This document shows, one piece after another, positions 52,803 through 61,170 of a stretch of DNA of 64,000 bases (position 1 is its first letter; the number at the start of each line of letters is the position of its first letter). Under the pieces are notes generated by a model. The model was not told the DNA's origin. It searched no databases and saw only the letters and a list, made by a program, of their open reading frames with translations. Source of the stretch: CAVWSM01 sp963798505 (GTDB taxonomy: Bacteria > Actinomycetota > Actinomycetes > Jiangellales > Jiangellaceae); NCBI GenBank assembly GCA_963798505.1, contig CAWCTX010000018.1, forward strand, positions 186,001 to 250,000, in the 5' to 3' direction. Position numbers and translations under genes: made by a program.

Positions 52803-54638
52803 ATGGCAGCGAGCACCACCGACAACCCGCTCGATACCGTCCCCACGACGCACGAACGCCTGCGCACATGGGTCGCCGAGATCGCGGAACTGACCCAGCC
52901 CGACAGCATCCACTGGTGCGACGGCAGCGACGCCGAATGGGAGCAGCTCACCGGCGAGCTCGTCGACGCCGGGACCCTCGTCCGGCTTGACCCCAGCAAG
53001 AAGCCCAACTCGTTCTGGGCGCGCACCGACCCGCGCGACGTCGCGCGAGTCGAGGAGCGCACCTACATCTGCAGCCTCGACGAGGCAGACGCCGGGCCGA
53101 CCAACAACTGGATGGCCCCGGACCAGATGCGTGCGGAGCTGACCGCGCTGTACCGCGGTTCGATGCGCGGCCGCACGATGTATGTGATCCCGTTCGTCAT
53201 GGGTCATCTCGCGGCCGAGCGTCCGATGTTCGGCGTTGAGATCACCGACTCCGCCTACGTCGTCGCGTCGATGCGCATCATGGCGCGGATGGGCACTGCG
53301 GTCCTGCGCCGCATGGAAGAGCTCGACGCCGACTTCGTGGAGTGCCTGCACTCCGTCGGCGCGCCGCTCGAGCCAGGCCAGGCCGACGTGCCGTGGCCGT
53401 GCAGCGACACGAAGTACATCAGCCACTTTCCCGCGGACCGTGCGATTTGGTCGTACGGCTCGGGCTACGGCGGCAACTCGCTGCTCGGCAAGAAGTGCTA
53501 CTCGCTGCGCATCGCGTCGGTCATGGCGCGCGATGAGGGCTGGCTCGCCGAGCACATGCTCATCCTCAAGCTGACCTCCCCCGAGGACGCCGTGCACTAC
53601 GTCGCCGCGGCGTTCCCGTCGGCCTGCGGCAAGACCAATCTTGCGATGCTCGAGCCGACGATCCCCGGCTGGAAGGTCGAGACGCTCGGCGATGACATCG
53701 CCTGGATGCGGTTCGGCGAGGACGGCCGGCTCTACGCCGTCAACCCGGAGTTCGGCCTGTTCGGCGTCGCACCGGGCACGGGGTGGAAGACCAACCCCAA
53801 CGCCATGCGCACCATCGAGCAGGGCAACTCGTTGTTCACCAACGTCGCCCTGACCGATGACGGCGACGTGTGGTGGGAGGGCTACTCGGAGCAGCCCCCG
53901 GCCCATCTGACCGACTGGAAGGGTCGGTCGTGGGTTGCCGACGAGACGACCGAGCTGTCGTCGCATCCCAACTCGCGGTTCTGCACCCCGATCAAGCAGT
54001 GCCCGATCATCGCGCCCGAGTATGACGACCCGCAGGGTGTGCCGATCTCGGCAATCCTGTTCGGCGGACGGCGCAAGACGACGGTGCCGCTGGTGACCGA
54101 GGCACGCGACTGGGCTCACGGCGTGTTCATGGGCGCGACGCTCTCGTCGGAGACCACTGCCGCAGCCGTCGGCGAGGTCGGCGTTGTCCGGCGTGACCCC
54201 ATGGCCATGCTGCCGTTCCTGGGCTACCACGGTGCCGACTACTTCAACCACTGGCTCACCGTGGGCAAGGAGCACACCGAGACCGCGCTGCCGAAGATCT
54301 TCTACGTCAACTGGTTCCGCCGCGACGACAACGGCGGCTTCCTGTGGCCCGGCTTCGGCGAGAACAGCCGCGTGCTCAAGTGGGTCATCGAGCGCATCGA
54401 GGGCCGCGCGACCGGTGTGGAGACGCCGATCGGGTACGTACCCACGGCTGACGCCCTCGACGTGTCCGGCCTCGACATGTCGGAGAGCGACCTGGCCAAG
54501 GTGCTCGAGGTCGATCCGGAGGAGTGGCAGGCCGAGGTGCCGCTGATCTCCGAGTGGTTCGACAAGTTTGGTGACAAGCTCCCGGCCACGCTGTGGACCG
54601 AGCTCGACGGCCTGAAGGTGCGGCTGGGCATCGCCTGA
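52803..54638 (+). CDS. pckG: Phosphoenolpyruvate carboxykinase (GTP)
   Basis: GTP-dependent PEP carboxykinase: oxaloacetate plus GTP gives PEP, CO2 and GDP, the entry to gluconeogenesis. The intact 611-residue protein has the phosphate-binding loop FPSACGKTNLAML with the catalytic cysteine, the metal and oxaloacetate residues in GSGYGGNSLLGKKCYSLR, GDDIAWMRFGEDG, and IFYVNWFRRDDNGGFLWPG. Start ATG 52803. The 211 bases upstream (52592-52802) have no gene but probably its promoter. A large inverted repeat lies just after its stop. Confidence 0.97.
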   Translation: MAASTTDNPLDTVPTTHERLRTWVAEIAELTQPDSIHWCDGSDAEWEQLTGELVDAGTLVRLDPSKKPNSFWARTDPRDVARVEERTYICSLDEADAGPTNNWMAPDQMRAELTALYRGSMRGRTMYVIPFVMGHLAAERPMFGVEITDSAYVVASMRIMARMGTAVLRRMEELDADFVECLHSVGAPLEPGQADVPWPCSDTKYISHFPADRAIWSYGSGYGGNSLLGKKCYSLRIASVMARDEGWLAEHMLILKLTSPEDAVHYVAAAFPSACGKTNLAMLEPTIPGWKVETLGDDIAWMRFGEDGRLYAVNPEFGLFGVAPGTGWKTNPNAMRTIEQGNSLFTNVALTDDGDVWWEGYSEQPPAHLTDWKGRSWVADETTELSSHPNSRFCTPIKQCPIIAPEYDDPQGVPISAILFGGRRKTTVPLVTEARDWAHGVFMGATLSSETTAAAVGEVGVVRRDPMAMLPFLGYHGADYFNHWLTVGKEHTETALPKIFYVNWFRRDDNGGFLWPGFGENSRVLKWVIERIEGRATGVETPIGYVPTADALDVSGLDMSESDLAKVLEVDPEEWQAEVPLISEWFDKFGDKLPATLWTELDGLKVRLGIA

Positions 54639-54656
54639 CGGCTCACTGCCCGGGTC

Positions 54657-54736
54657 GATCACGTTAACGTGGTCGTCCTGGTCTGTGACAGGCATGCAGG
54701 CCTCGCTCAGACCAGGTTGATCACGTTAACGTGATC
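54657..54736. terminator. 29-bp inverted repeat with palindromic arms between pckG and the NCS1 permease
   Basis: Arms 54657-54685 and 54708-54736 match at 26 of 29 positions, with a 22-base loop. Each arm begins or ends with an 18-base palindrome GATCACGTTAACGTGATC (perfect at 54719-54736, one change at 54657-54674). It is placed 18 bases after the pckG stop and overlaps the end of the convergent permease gene. It could be a bidirectional terminator; the embedded palindromes could instead be protein-binding sites. Confidence 0.65.
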
Positions 54737-56201
54737 GACTCGGCACCCGCCTCCTCCTGCGCAGTGCACGCGGCCACGGCCGAGCAGCAAGTAGCCGATG
54801 AACCCCACCGCGAGGGCCACGAGCACACCGAGGTTGGCGAACGCCCAGTCGCCCTGCTTGCCGCCGAGCCCGAACGGGTCGAGCAGGTAGCCAAGCCAGT
54901 CGAACTCTTCGGCGAAGCTGGTGACAAGCCCCCAGCCGAGGAATGTCCCCACCACGACCAGCGCGACGGCGACCCAGCCGTAGGCGCCATAGCGGCCGGA
55001 CGAGCGGTAGAGATCGGCGTCCATGTAGTCCCTGACGCCGCAGCAGCAGGTCGGCGATGAACACGCCGCACCACGCGGCGATCGGCACACCGAGGGTGAT
55101 GAGGAACGCCTGGAACGGGCCGAGCACGTCGTCGGCGAAGAACACCAGCCAGATCGTGCCGATCACCATGATGACGCCGTCGATCAGGGCGGCGGACCAA
55201 CGTGGGATGCGAACGCCGAGCGTCAGCAGCGCGAGCCCCGAGGAATAGATGTCGAGCACCGCGCCCGCGACAAGCCCGAACACCGCCACGACGGCGAACG
55301 GCAGCAGGAACCACGTCGGAAGAGCTAACGTCAGCGCGCCGATGGGGTCAGCCGCGATGGCGACGCTGAGCTCCGGATCGCTGCCCGCGAGCAGCAGCCC
55401 GTACACGATCAGCACCACCGGCGCGATGCTGCCGCCGAAGGTCGTCCACCAGACGACGCCACGACTCGAGGCGCCCCGTGCCTGGTAGCGGGAGTAGTCG
55501 GCACCGGCGTTGACCCAGCCAAGGCCGAGGGCCGTGGCGGCGAGGATGAGCGCACCCAGCACCGCCTTCCCAGAGCCGGACGGCAGCGCCGTCACCGCGT
55601 CCCAGTCGATCTCGTCGAGGGTGAGCGCGATGTAGCCGACGGTCAGCACGGCCAGCACGACGGTCAACCAGGTCTGCAGTCGCATGATCGCGGCGAAGCC
55701 CAGGCAGCCGACGACGATGATGATGGCCGCAACGACCAGGAACGCAATGACTTTGGTGACGTCGCCGTCGGACCAGCCGAGCCGGCCGAACACCGTCGCC
55801 GTCGCGAGAGTCGCGAGCGTGACGAGGACCGTTTCCCAGCCGACGAGGAGCAGGTACGAGATAGCGGTCGGCAAGCCGTTGCCGCGCACGCCGAACGGCG
55901 CGCGGGACAGCACCATCGTCGGTGCCGACCCGCGCTTGCCCGCAAGCGACACGATGCCGACCAGCAGGAACGAGAAGACCGTGCCGACCACCCCGGCGAA
56001 CACGCCCTGCCAGAAGCTGATGCCGAAGCCCAGCAGGAACGAGCCATAGCTGATGGCGAGCACCGAGATGTTGGCCGCGCACCAGGGCCAGAACAGGTCA
56101 CGGGGCCAGCCGCGGCGCTCGGACTCGGCGATGACGTTGATGCCGTTCTGCTCGACGGCGAGGGCGCTTGCCGGCGAGGACTGCTGCTCATCGACTGCCA
56201 T
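54721..56201 (-). CDS. NCS1-family purine/cytosine permease (frame-shifted)
   Basis: A nucleobase:cation symporter-1 type transporter with about 12 helices. Visible: WCAANISVLAISYGSFLLGF, GSAPTMVLSRAPFGVRGNGL (a diagnostic family segment), TALGLGWVNAGADYSRYQAR, and a C-terminal part in another frame (YMDADLYRSSGRYGAYGWVA). Frame changes near 55040 and near 54755; the likely C-terminus is QEEAGAESITLT, ending at 54721 inside the inverted repeat. It may bring in purines or cytosine; the next gene upstream encodes purine nucleoside phosphorylase, which fits. Confidence 0.85.
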
Positions 56202-56240
56202 GGTCAGAGTCTCCCGCCGGGCCAGACCCGTTGTAAACGA

Positions 56241-57038
56241 TCACGCGCCAGTTACGACCGCCCGGATGACCCCGCCGAGCCGGGTCGCGGCGGCCTCGGC
56301 GACGCGTACGACCTCCGCGGAGTCGATCTGCTCGCCCGTCGCCTCGACGGCGGTGACCACCGACAGTCCGAGCAGCTCCATGCCGGCCTCGCGGGCCGCG
56401 ATCGCCTCGAGGACCGTGGACATGCCGATGATGTCGGCACCCAGACGGCGCAGCGCGTGCGCCTCCGCGTACGACTCGTAGTGCGGGCCGGGCAGCATCG
56501 CGTACACGCCTTCCCGCAGATCCGGATCAGCCTGCTTGGCGAGCACCCGCAGCCGCGGCGACCATGCAGCGGTCAGGTCGACGAACCGCGGCCCCACGAG
56601 CGGTGACCGGCCGGTGAGGTTGAGGTGGTCGGCGATGAGCACGCCGGTGCCCGGGCGCCAGTCGGGGCGGAGCGAGCCGTTGGCGTTGGTGAGGATGGCT
56701 GTACGGCAACCCGCCGCCGCTGCCGTGCGCACCGCATGGACGACGGGGTCGGTGCCGTGTCCCTCGAAGAGGTGTGTGCGCCCCAGCATCACCAGGGCGC
56801 GTAGGCCCTCGAAGTCGTACGACCTGACGAGCCCGGCGTGGCCCTCCGCAATTGGAAGGAAGAACCCCGGGAGGTCGGTCATGCGGCACTCGTGGCTCGG
56901 CGTCCCGAGCGCGTCCGCGGCGCCTCCCCACCCCGAACCGAGCACCGCGAGCACGTCGTGTCCGGCCACCCCGGTGAGGTCGGCCACGCGTCGCGCCGCT
57001 AGCTTCGCAAGCTCGTACGGACCCGGCATGGACCCCAT
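56241..57038 (-). CDS. punA: Purine nucleoside phosphorylase
   Basis: An intact 265-residue enzyme of the trimeric PNP class: inosine or guanosine plus phosphate gives base and ribose-1-phosphate. Visible: VLGSGWGGAADAL (phosphate loop), GRTHLFEGHG, TNANGSLRPDWRPGTGVLIA (phosphate and base site), YAMLPGPHYES, and IGMSTVLEAIAAREAGMEL. It lies 39 bases upstream of the NCS1 permease gene on the same strand, suggesting joint purine salvage. Confidence 0.95.
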   Translation of the reverse strand: MGSMPGPYELAKLAARRVADLTGVAGHDVLAVLGSGWGGAADALGTPSHECRMTDLPGFFLPIAEGHAGLVRSYDFEGLRALVMLGRTHLFEGHGTDPVVHAVRTAAAAGCRTAILTNANGSLRPDWRPGTGVLIADHLNLTGRSPLVGPRFVDLTAAWSPRLRVLAKQADPDLREGVYAMLPGPHYESYAEAHALRRLGADIIGMSTVLEAIAAREAGMELLGLSVVTAVEATGEQIDSAEVVRVAEAAATRLGGVIRAVVTGA

Positions 57039-57089
57039 CGTGTCGGTGCCTCTAGCATTCGGCCACCCATCTCCCCACAGAAGGTTCAG

Positions 57090-59540
57090 ATGAGCCGATT
57101 CCGTACACGACGCCTGGCAGCCGCACTCCTCGTGGTGCTGGGCAGTCTGGGGCTCTCAGCAGCCCCCGCGTCCGCCGATCAAGCCTCCTTCACCGGCACC
57201 ATCACCGACGCGACGACCGGCGAGCCGCTGCCGTCGGCGTGCGTGTCGGCATACAAGCCGAACTTCGAGTGGGCCGGCCAGGCCTGCAGCGACGCGGCCG
57301 GCGCGTACGAGATCGCCGGGCTTGACTCGGCTCAGACCTACAAGCTCCAGGCGAACCCGCAGTTCGGCTCGTTCCACGTGGCGGAGTGGTACCCGGACGC
57401 CCCCTACGACTACTCGGCGACCCCCGTGTCACCTGGGCGCGTGGACTTCGCTCTCACCCTCGGCGGCAAGCTCAGCGGGACGCTCACGACGAGCGCGGGC
57501 GCTCCGGCCGACGGCTACTTCGTGAATGTCTGGACCGCTGACCTGTCGCGCACGGTGACCGGCGGCTCCACGTGGCAGGGCGGCTGGTCGTCCTTCGTGC
57601 CTGTGCCGCCCGGCGAGTACAAGATCGAGTTCTCCAAGCCGGGCACGGTGTCGTCGTGGGCATACGGCAAGGCCTCGGGTACCGCGGCCGACCTGGTCAC
57701 CATCACCGCCGGCCAGACGACGGTCGTCAACGACACCGTCGCGGCGGCGCCACCGGGTTCGACGATCACGGGGCACGTCGTCGATGAGGACACGCAGGCG
57801 CCGGTGCAGTCCTGCGTCTCGGTGACCCCAAGCGACTCGTTCCAGTCGGTGGCCTACATGTGCACCACCGATACGGGCGAGTTCCGGTTCGACGGGCTCG
57901 ACCCGACGCGGACCTACAAGCTGCGCGCCGATGACTACCTGAACGCCGACCACATTGGCGAGTGGTACGACAACGCGCCGCACAGCCAGCTCGCAACGCC
58001 GGTCGCGACCGGGTCCGACATCACGATGGGGCTCGCCCGCGGCGGACGCGTGAGCGGGCGGCTGACTCTGCCCGGTGGCGCACCCGCGGTGGGCTACTGG
58101 GTGTTTGCCGAGCCGGCGGATCCCGGCCTCGTTGGCGGGTCCACGACGACGCGAGAGGACGGATCGTGGGCCCTGTTCTCCGCGCTTCCGCCCGGGGAGT
58201 ACGTGATGCGGTTCAGCGACCCGCAGGGCGCGAGCAGCTACGCCTACGGAGCGACCAACCGCGACGAGGCCGCCCGCATTCAGGTGGAGGGCGGCGCAAG
58301 CGTCGTTGTCGACGACACGTTCGTCGTTCCGCCACGCGGGTCCATCACCGGCTCGGTGATCGACGCCGAAACTCGGCAGCCGGTTGCCGACATCTGCGTC
58401 AGCCCCTTCCCGATAGATCAGCCCTGGCACCGCTCCACCGAAGCATGCACGGACGAGACAGGCACGTTCCAGCTCGACAGCGTGCCCATCGGTGACTGGG
58501 CGCTCGCCTACCGAGACCACGAGGGTCGCTATGCGACGCGCTACTCCGGCGGGAGCTTCCGACCGAGCCGCGCCGACCTCGTGACCGTGACCGACCAGGC
58601 GGTGACCGCCGTCGGCCGGCTGAAGCTGCGCGAGGGTGGCGCGCTCGTCGGCACCCTCGTCGACAGCAACGGCTCGCCGCAGGCCGGCGTCTGCCCGAGC
58701 GTGTTCTTCGGTCGGAGCGACGAGTACGTCATCGACCAGGTGACGGAGTGCACCGACGAGCAGGGCGAGTGGAGCATCAGCGGCCTGGCTCCCAAGCGGT
58801 TCACGGTGTCGGTTGACGGCGGGTGGGGCAACCCGCATGCGACGACATGGGCGGCGAGCGCACCTCGCCAGCGGGACGCGTCGGTCTTCGACCTGGAGCC
58901 CGGTGAGACCGAGGACGCCGGGCGCATCACCCGGCTGCTGGGCGGCACCGTGACCGGTCTGGTCACCGACGAGATCACCGGCGAGCCACTCGAAGGCGTC
59001 TTGATCGATCTGAACGGTCACCACGGGTCGCGAGCCGGCGGCGTCGAGGGCCCGTACGGCGCCCGCACTGATGCCACCGGCCACTACACCATCGTGGGCG
59101 TCTCCCCCGACGTCTACCGGCCGATCGCGTTCGGGCCGGACGACTCGTACGCCGCCGAGTGGTCCGGCAACGCCGCAGAGCCGGCCGACGCCCAGCGACT
59201 GCAGGTCAAGCTCGCGGCAACCACCACGCTCGACTTCGCCCTCGCACCCGGAGGGACGATCGCCGGTACGGCCACGTTCGGCGACCCGCCGGCGTGGGCC
59301 GACGTGGACGCGTTCAGTGCCAAGACCGGCCAGCTGATCGGCTACGGCGGTGTCGTGCGCGAGGACGATGGCTCGTTCAGCGTGACGGGGTTGCCGACGG
59401 GCGAGTTCAAGCTCAAGTTCTTCATGGAGCGTGACGGCAATGTGGTCGAGCAGTGGTTCGGTGGGGAGACGCTTCGGTCGGCCACACGAGTCGCCGTGCG
59501 CAGCGGTGAGACCACGACGGTGAGCGTCGACCTGGGGTAG
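57090..59540 (+). CDS. Large secreted protein of alternating CarboxypepD_reg/CnaB-like repeats
   Basis: An intact 816-residue exported protein. Signal peptide (LAAALLVVLGSLGLSAAPAS) then a row of immunoglobulin-like domains. One type begins TGTITDATTGEPLPSACVSA, GHVVDEDTQAPVQSCVS, GSVIDAETRQPVADICVS, GTLVDSNGSPQAGVCPS, GLVTDEITGEPLEGV; four have a cysteine pair 15-20 residues apart. A second, cysteine-free type alternates with it (GKLSGTLTTSAGAP, GRVSGRLTLPGGAP, GTIAGTATFGDPP). No cell-wall anchor or transmembrane helix is seen at the C-terminus, so it is probably released or held by other means. Function unknown. Confidence 0.85.
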   Translation: MSRFRTRRLAAALLVVLGSLGLSAAPASADQASFTGTITDATTGEPLPSACVSAYKPNFEWAGQACSDAAGAYEIAGLDSAQTYKLQANPQFGSFHVAEWYPDAPYDYSATPVSPGRVDFALTLGGKLSGTLTTSAGAPADGYFVNVWTADLSRTVTGGSTWQGGWSSFVPVPPGEYKIEFSKPGTVSSWAYGKASGTAADLVTITAGQTTVVNDTVAAAPPGSTITGHVVDEDTQAPVQSCVSVTPSDSFQSVAYMCTTDTGEFRFDGLDPTRTYKLRADDYLNADHIGEWYDNAPHSQLATPVATGSDITMGLARGGRVSGRLTLPGGAPAVGYWVFAEPADPGLVGGSTTTREDGSWALFSALPPGEYVMRFSDPQGASSYAYGATNRDEAARIQVEGGASVVVDDTFVVPPRGSITGSVIDAETRQPVADICVSPFPIDQPWHRSTEACTDETGTFQLDSVPIGDWALAYRDHEGRYATRYSGGSFRPSRADLVTVTDQAVTAVGRLKLREGGALVGTLVDSNGSPQAGVCPSVFFGRSDEYVIDQVTECTDEQGEWSISGLAPKRFTVSVDGGWGNPHATTWAASAPRQRDASVFDLEPGETEDAGRITRLLGGTVTGLVTDEITGEPLEGVLIDLNGHHGSRAGGVEGPYGARTDATGHYTIVGVSPDVYRPIAFGPDDSYAAEWSGNAAEPADAQRLQVKLAATTTLDFALAPGGTIAGTATFGDPPAWADVDAFSAKTGQLIGYGGVVREDDGSFSVTGLPTGEFKLKFFMERDGNVVEQWFGGETLRSATRVAVRSGETTTVSVDLG

Positions 59541-59555
59541 CCAACCAAGGCTTGA

Positions 59556-60176
59556 TCAGCCGGTGCCGTAGGCCGCGAGGAACACGCGCACGCCCTCGTC
59601 GGCCCAGCGCTCCAGCTCATCGGGCGCGAACTCGGTCGCACTGCCGTGGAACATCGCCTTGTTGAGCGGGATCGACAGGATCAGCCAGTTGAAGTGCTGA
59701 GCGGCCAGCTCTGGGTCGTCCAGCTTCAGCAGCCCTCGCCGGGCGAGCAACGCGAACTGCTCGGCGAGGGCGGCGTGGCCGCGCTCGGGGCCGCTGGCGT
59801 ACCAGGTCTGAGCCAGCTCCGGGAAGCGCTCCGCTTCCGCGATGATGATGCGCCGCAGCTGGATCAGGTGCGGCTGAGTGACCTCGGCGATGTGCCGGCG
59901 CGCGAACTCGCGGAGGTCGTGCGCCACATCGTCGGACTCACCCAACGACGCGACCATGACGTGGGTCAGCGCCTCGGTCGCGTCGATGTCGCCGCTGATG
60001 ATGGCGGTGAACAGCCGCTGCTTGTCGGCGAACTGCTTGTAGACGGTCTGCTTGGAGACCGCGGCCAGTGCCGCCACCTCGTCCATGCTGGCGCCGGCGT
60101 AGCCCTTGCTCAGGAAGACGGTGCGAGCCGCGTCGATGATCGCGTGGCGCTTGCGCTGGGAGCGGGTCTCCACCAT
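59556..60176 (-). CDS. TetR-family regulator
   Basis: An intact 206-residue regulator. The DNA-binding domain is RHAIIDAARTVFLSKGYAGA, SMDEVAALAAVSKQTVYKQF followed by ADKQRLFTAI. The C-terminal part resembles the AefR-like group (LIQLRRIIIAEAERFPEL, FNWLILSIPLNKAMF). It is divergent from an alpha/beta hydrolase gene, and a strong dyad lies between the two starts. Confidence 0.93.
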   Translation of the reverse strand: MVETRSQRKRHAIIDAARTVFLSKGYAGASMDEVAALAAVSKQTVYKQFADKQRLFTAIISGDIDATEALTHVMVASLGESDDVAHDLREFARRHIAEVTQPHLIQLRRIIIAEAERFPELAQTWYASGPERGHAALAEQFALLARRGLLKLDDPELAAQHFNWLILSIPLNKAMFHGSATEFAPDELERWADEGVRVFLAAYGTG

Positions 60177-60187
60177 GACCGCATAGT

Positions 60188-60229
60188 ACTGGACGGTTCA
60201 GTACTGATGGGAGTACTGTACCGTCTAGT
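60188..60229. promoter_or_regulatory. TetR operator between tetR and the hydrolase gene
   Basis: Inverted arms 60188-60205 (ACTGGACGGTTCAGTACT) and 60212-60229 match at 16 of 18 positions with a 6-base spacer. It starts 12 bases from the tetR start and ends 32 bases before the hydrolase start, exactly where a repressor would block both promoters. Three copies of AGTACT-type hexamers occur within it. Operator function is inferred. Confidence 0.75.
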
Positions 60230-60260
60230 TCTAGTTTCTGCTTCACGTGAGGAGGCAGAG

Positions 60261-61076
60261 ATGACCACGACCGGACGCGTGACGTCGACGGACGGGACCC
60301 TGATCGCCTTCGAGCAACTCGGGCATGGCAAGCCGCTCATCCTGGTCGCCGGCGCGCTCCAGGGCCTGGCGACCTACCACTCCCTGGCGGAGGAGCTGGC
60401 GCACCACCTCACCGTGGTCAACTACGACCGGCGCGGCCGCGGCGAGAGTGGGGACACACCGCCGTACTCGGTCGATCGCGAGGTCGAGGACCTGCACGCG
60501 CTCATCGACGAGCTGGGTGGAGCAGCGTCCGTCTACGGCCACTCCTCCGGTGCCGCGCTCGTGATGCACGCGGCAGCCAGCGGGCTGCCGATCGACAAGG
60601 TCGTGCTGCACGAGCCGCCCTTCGGCTCCGGCAGCGATGAGGAGCGGCAGGCCGAGGCGGAAGAGGCCGCCCGGATCTCGGGCCTCCTCGCCCAAGGCGA
60701 GCGAGCCGACGCGGTCAAGCTCTTCTTCTCGTCGATGGGGTTGCCCCCGGAGGTCGTTGAGGCCTTGGGCGACGATCCGGGCATGGTCGCCAACGCCCCG
60801 ACGCTGCTCTACGACCCTTTCGAAGTCATGAGCGAGCGCAGCCGCGGCGGCCTGACCCCGGCCGAGCAGGCCCGCGGCGTGAGCGTGCCGGGCCTCGTAC
60901 TCATCGGCGGGGCCAGCCCGGACTGGATGGTTGACGCTGGGCGAACCCTCGCCGAGGCGATGCCGCAAGGCCGGCTGCACGTGCTCGAGGGCCAGGGCCA
61001 TGTCGTTCCACCCGAGATCCTCGCACCGGTCGTGGCGGAGTTCGTCGCCGAGCGGGAGCACACGCCGATGACGTGA
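60261..61076 (+). CDS. Alpha/beta hydrolase
   Basis: An intact 271-residue hydrolase. Nucleophile elbow VYGHSSGAALVMHA with the serine; oxyanion loop ILVAGALQGLATYHS; a DRRGRGESG segment; VLIGGASPDWM near the acid residue; and the catalytic His in LEGQGHVVPPEIL. Substrate unknown. ATG 60261 behind GGAGG. Controlled probably by the divergent TetR; the MFS gene downstream (gap 94 bases) may be in the same transcript. Confidence 0.9.
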   Translation: MTTTGRVTSTDGTLIAFEQLGHGKPLILVAGALQGLATYHSLAEELAHHLTVVNYDRRGRGESGDTPPYSVDREVEDLHALIDELGGAASVYGHSSGAALVMHAAASGLPIDKVVLHEPPFGSGSDEERQAEAEEAARISGLLAQGERADAVKLFFSSMGLPPEVVEALGDDPGMVANAPTLLYDPFEVMSERSRGGLTPAEQARGVSVPGLVLIGGASPDWMVDAGRTLAEAMPQGRLHVLEGQGHVVPPEILAPVVAEFVAEREHTPMT

Positions 61077-61170
61077 CCCGGCTGTGCTTGCCGAGTCTGA
61101 CGGTGCCCCAACCTCGGGATTCAGACAGGATTCGCGGTAGGACGCACGCACGACCCGAGGGAGGGACGTC

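Noticed and set aside
52797..54695. Minus-strand open frame of 632 codons
   Set aside because: Antisense of pckG, which is unmistakable.
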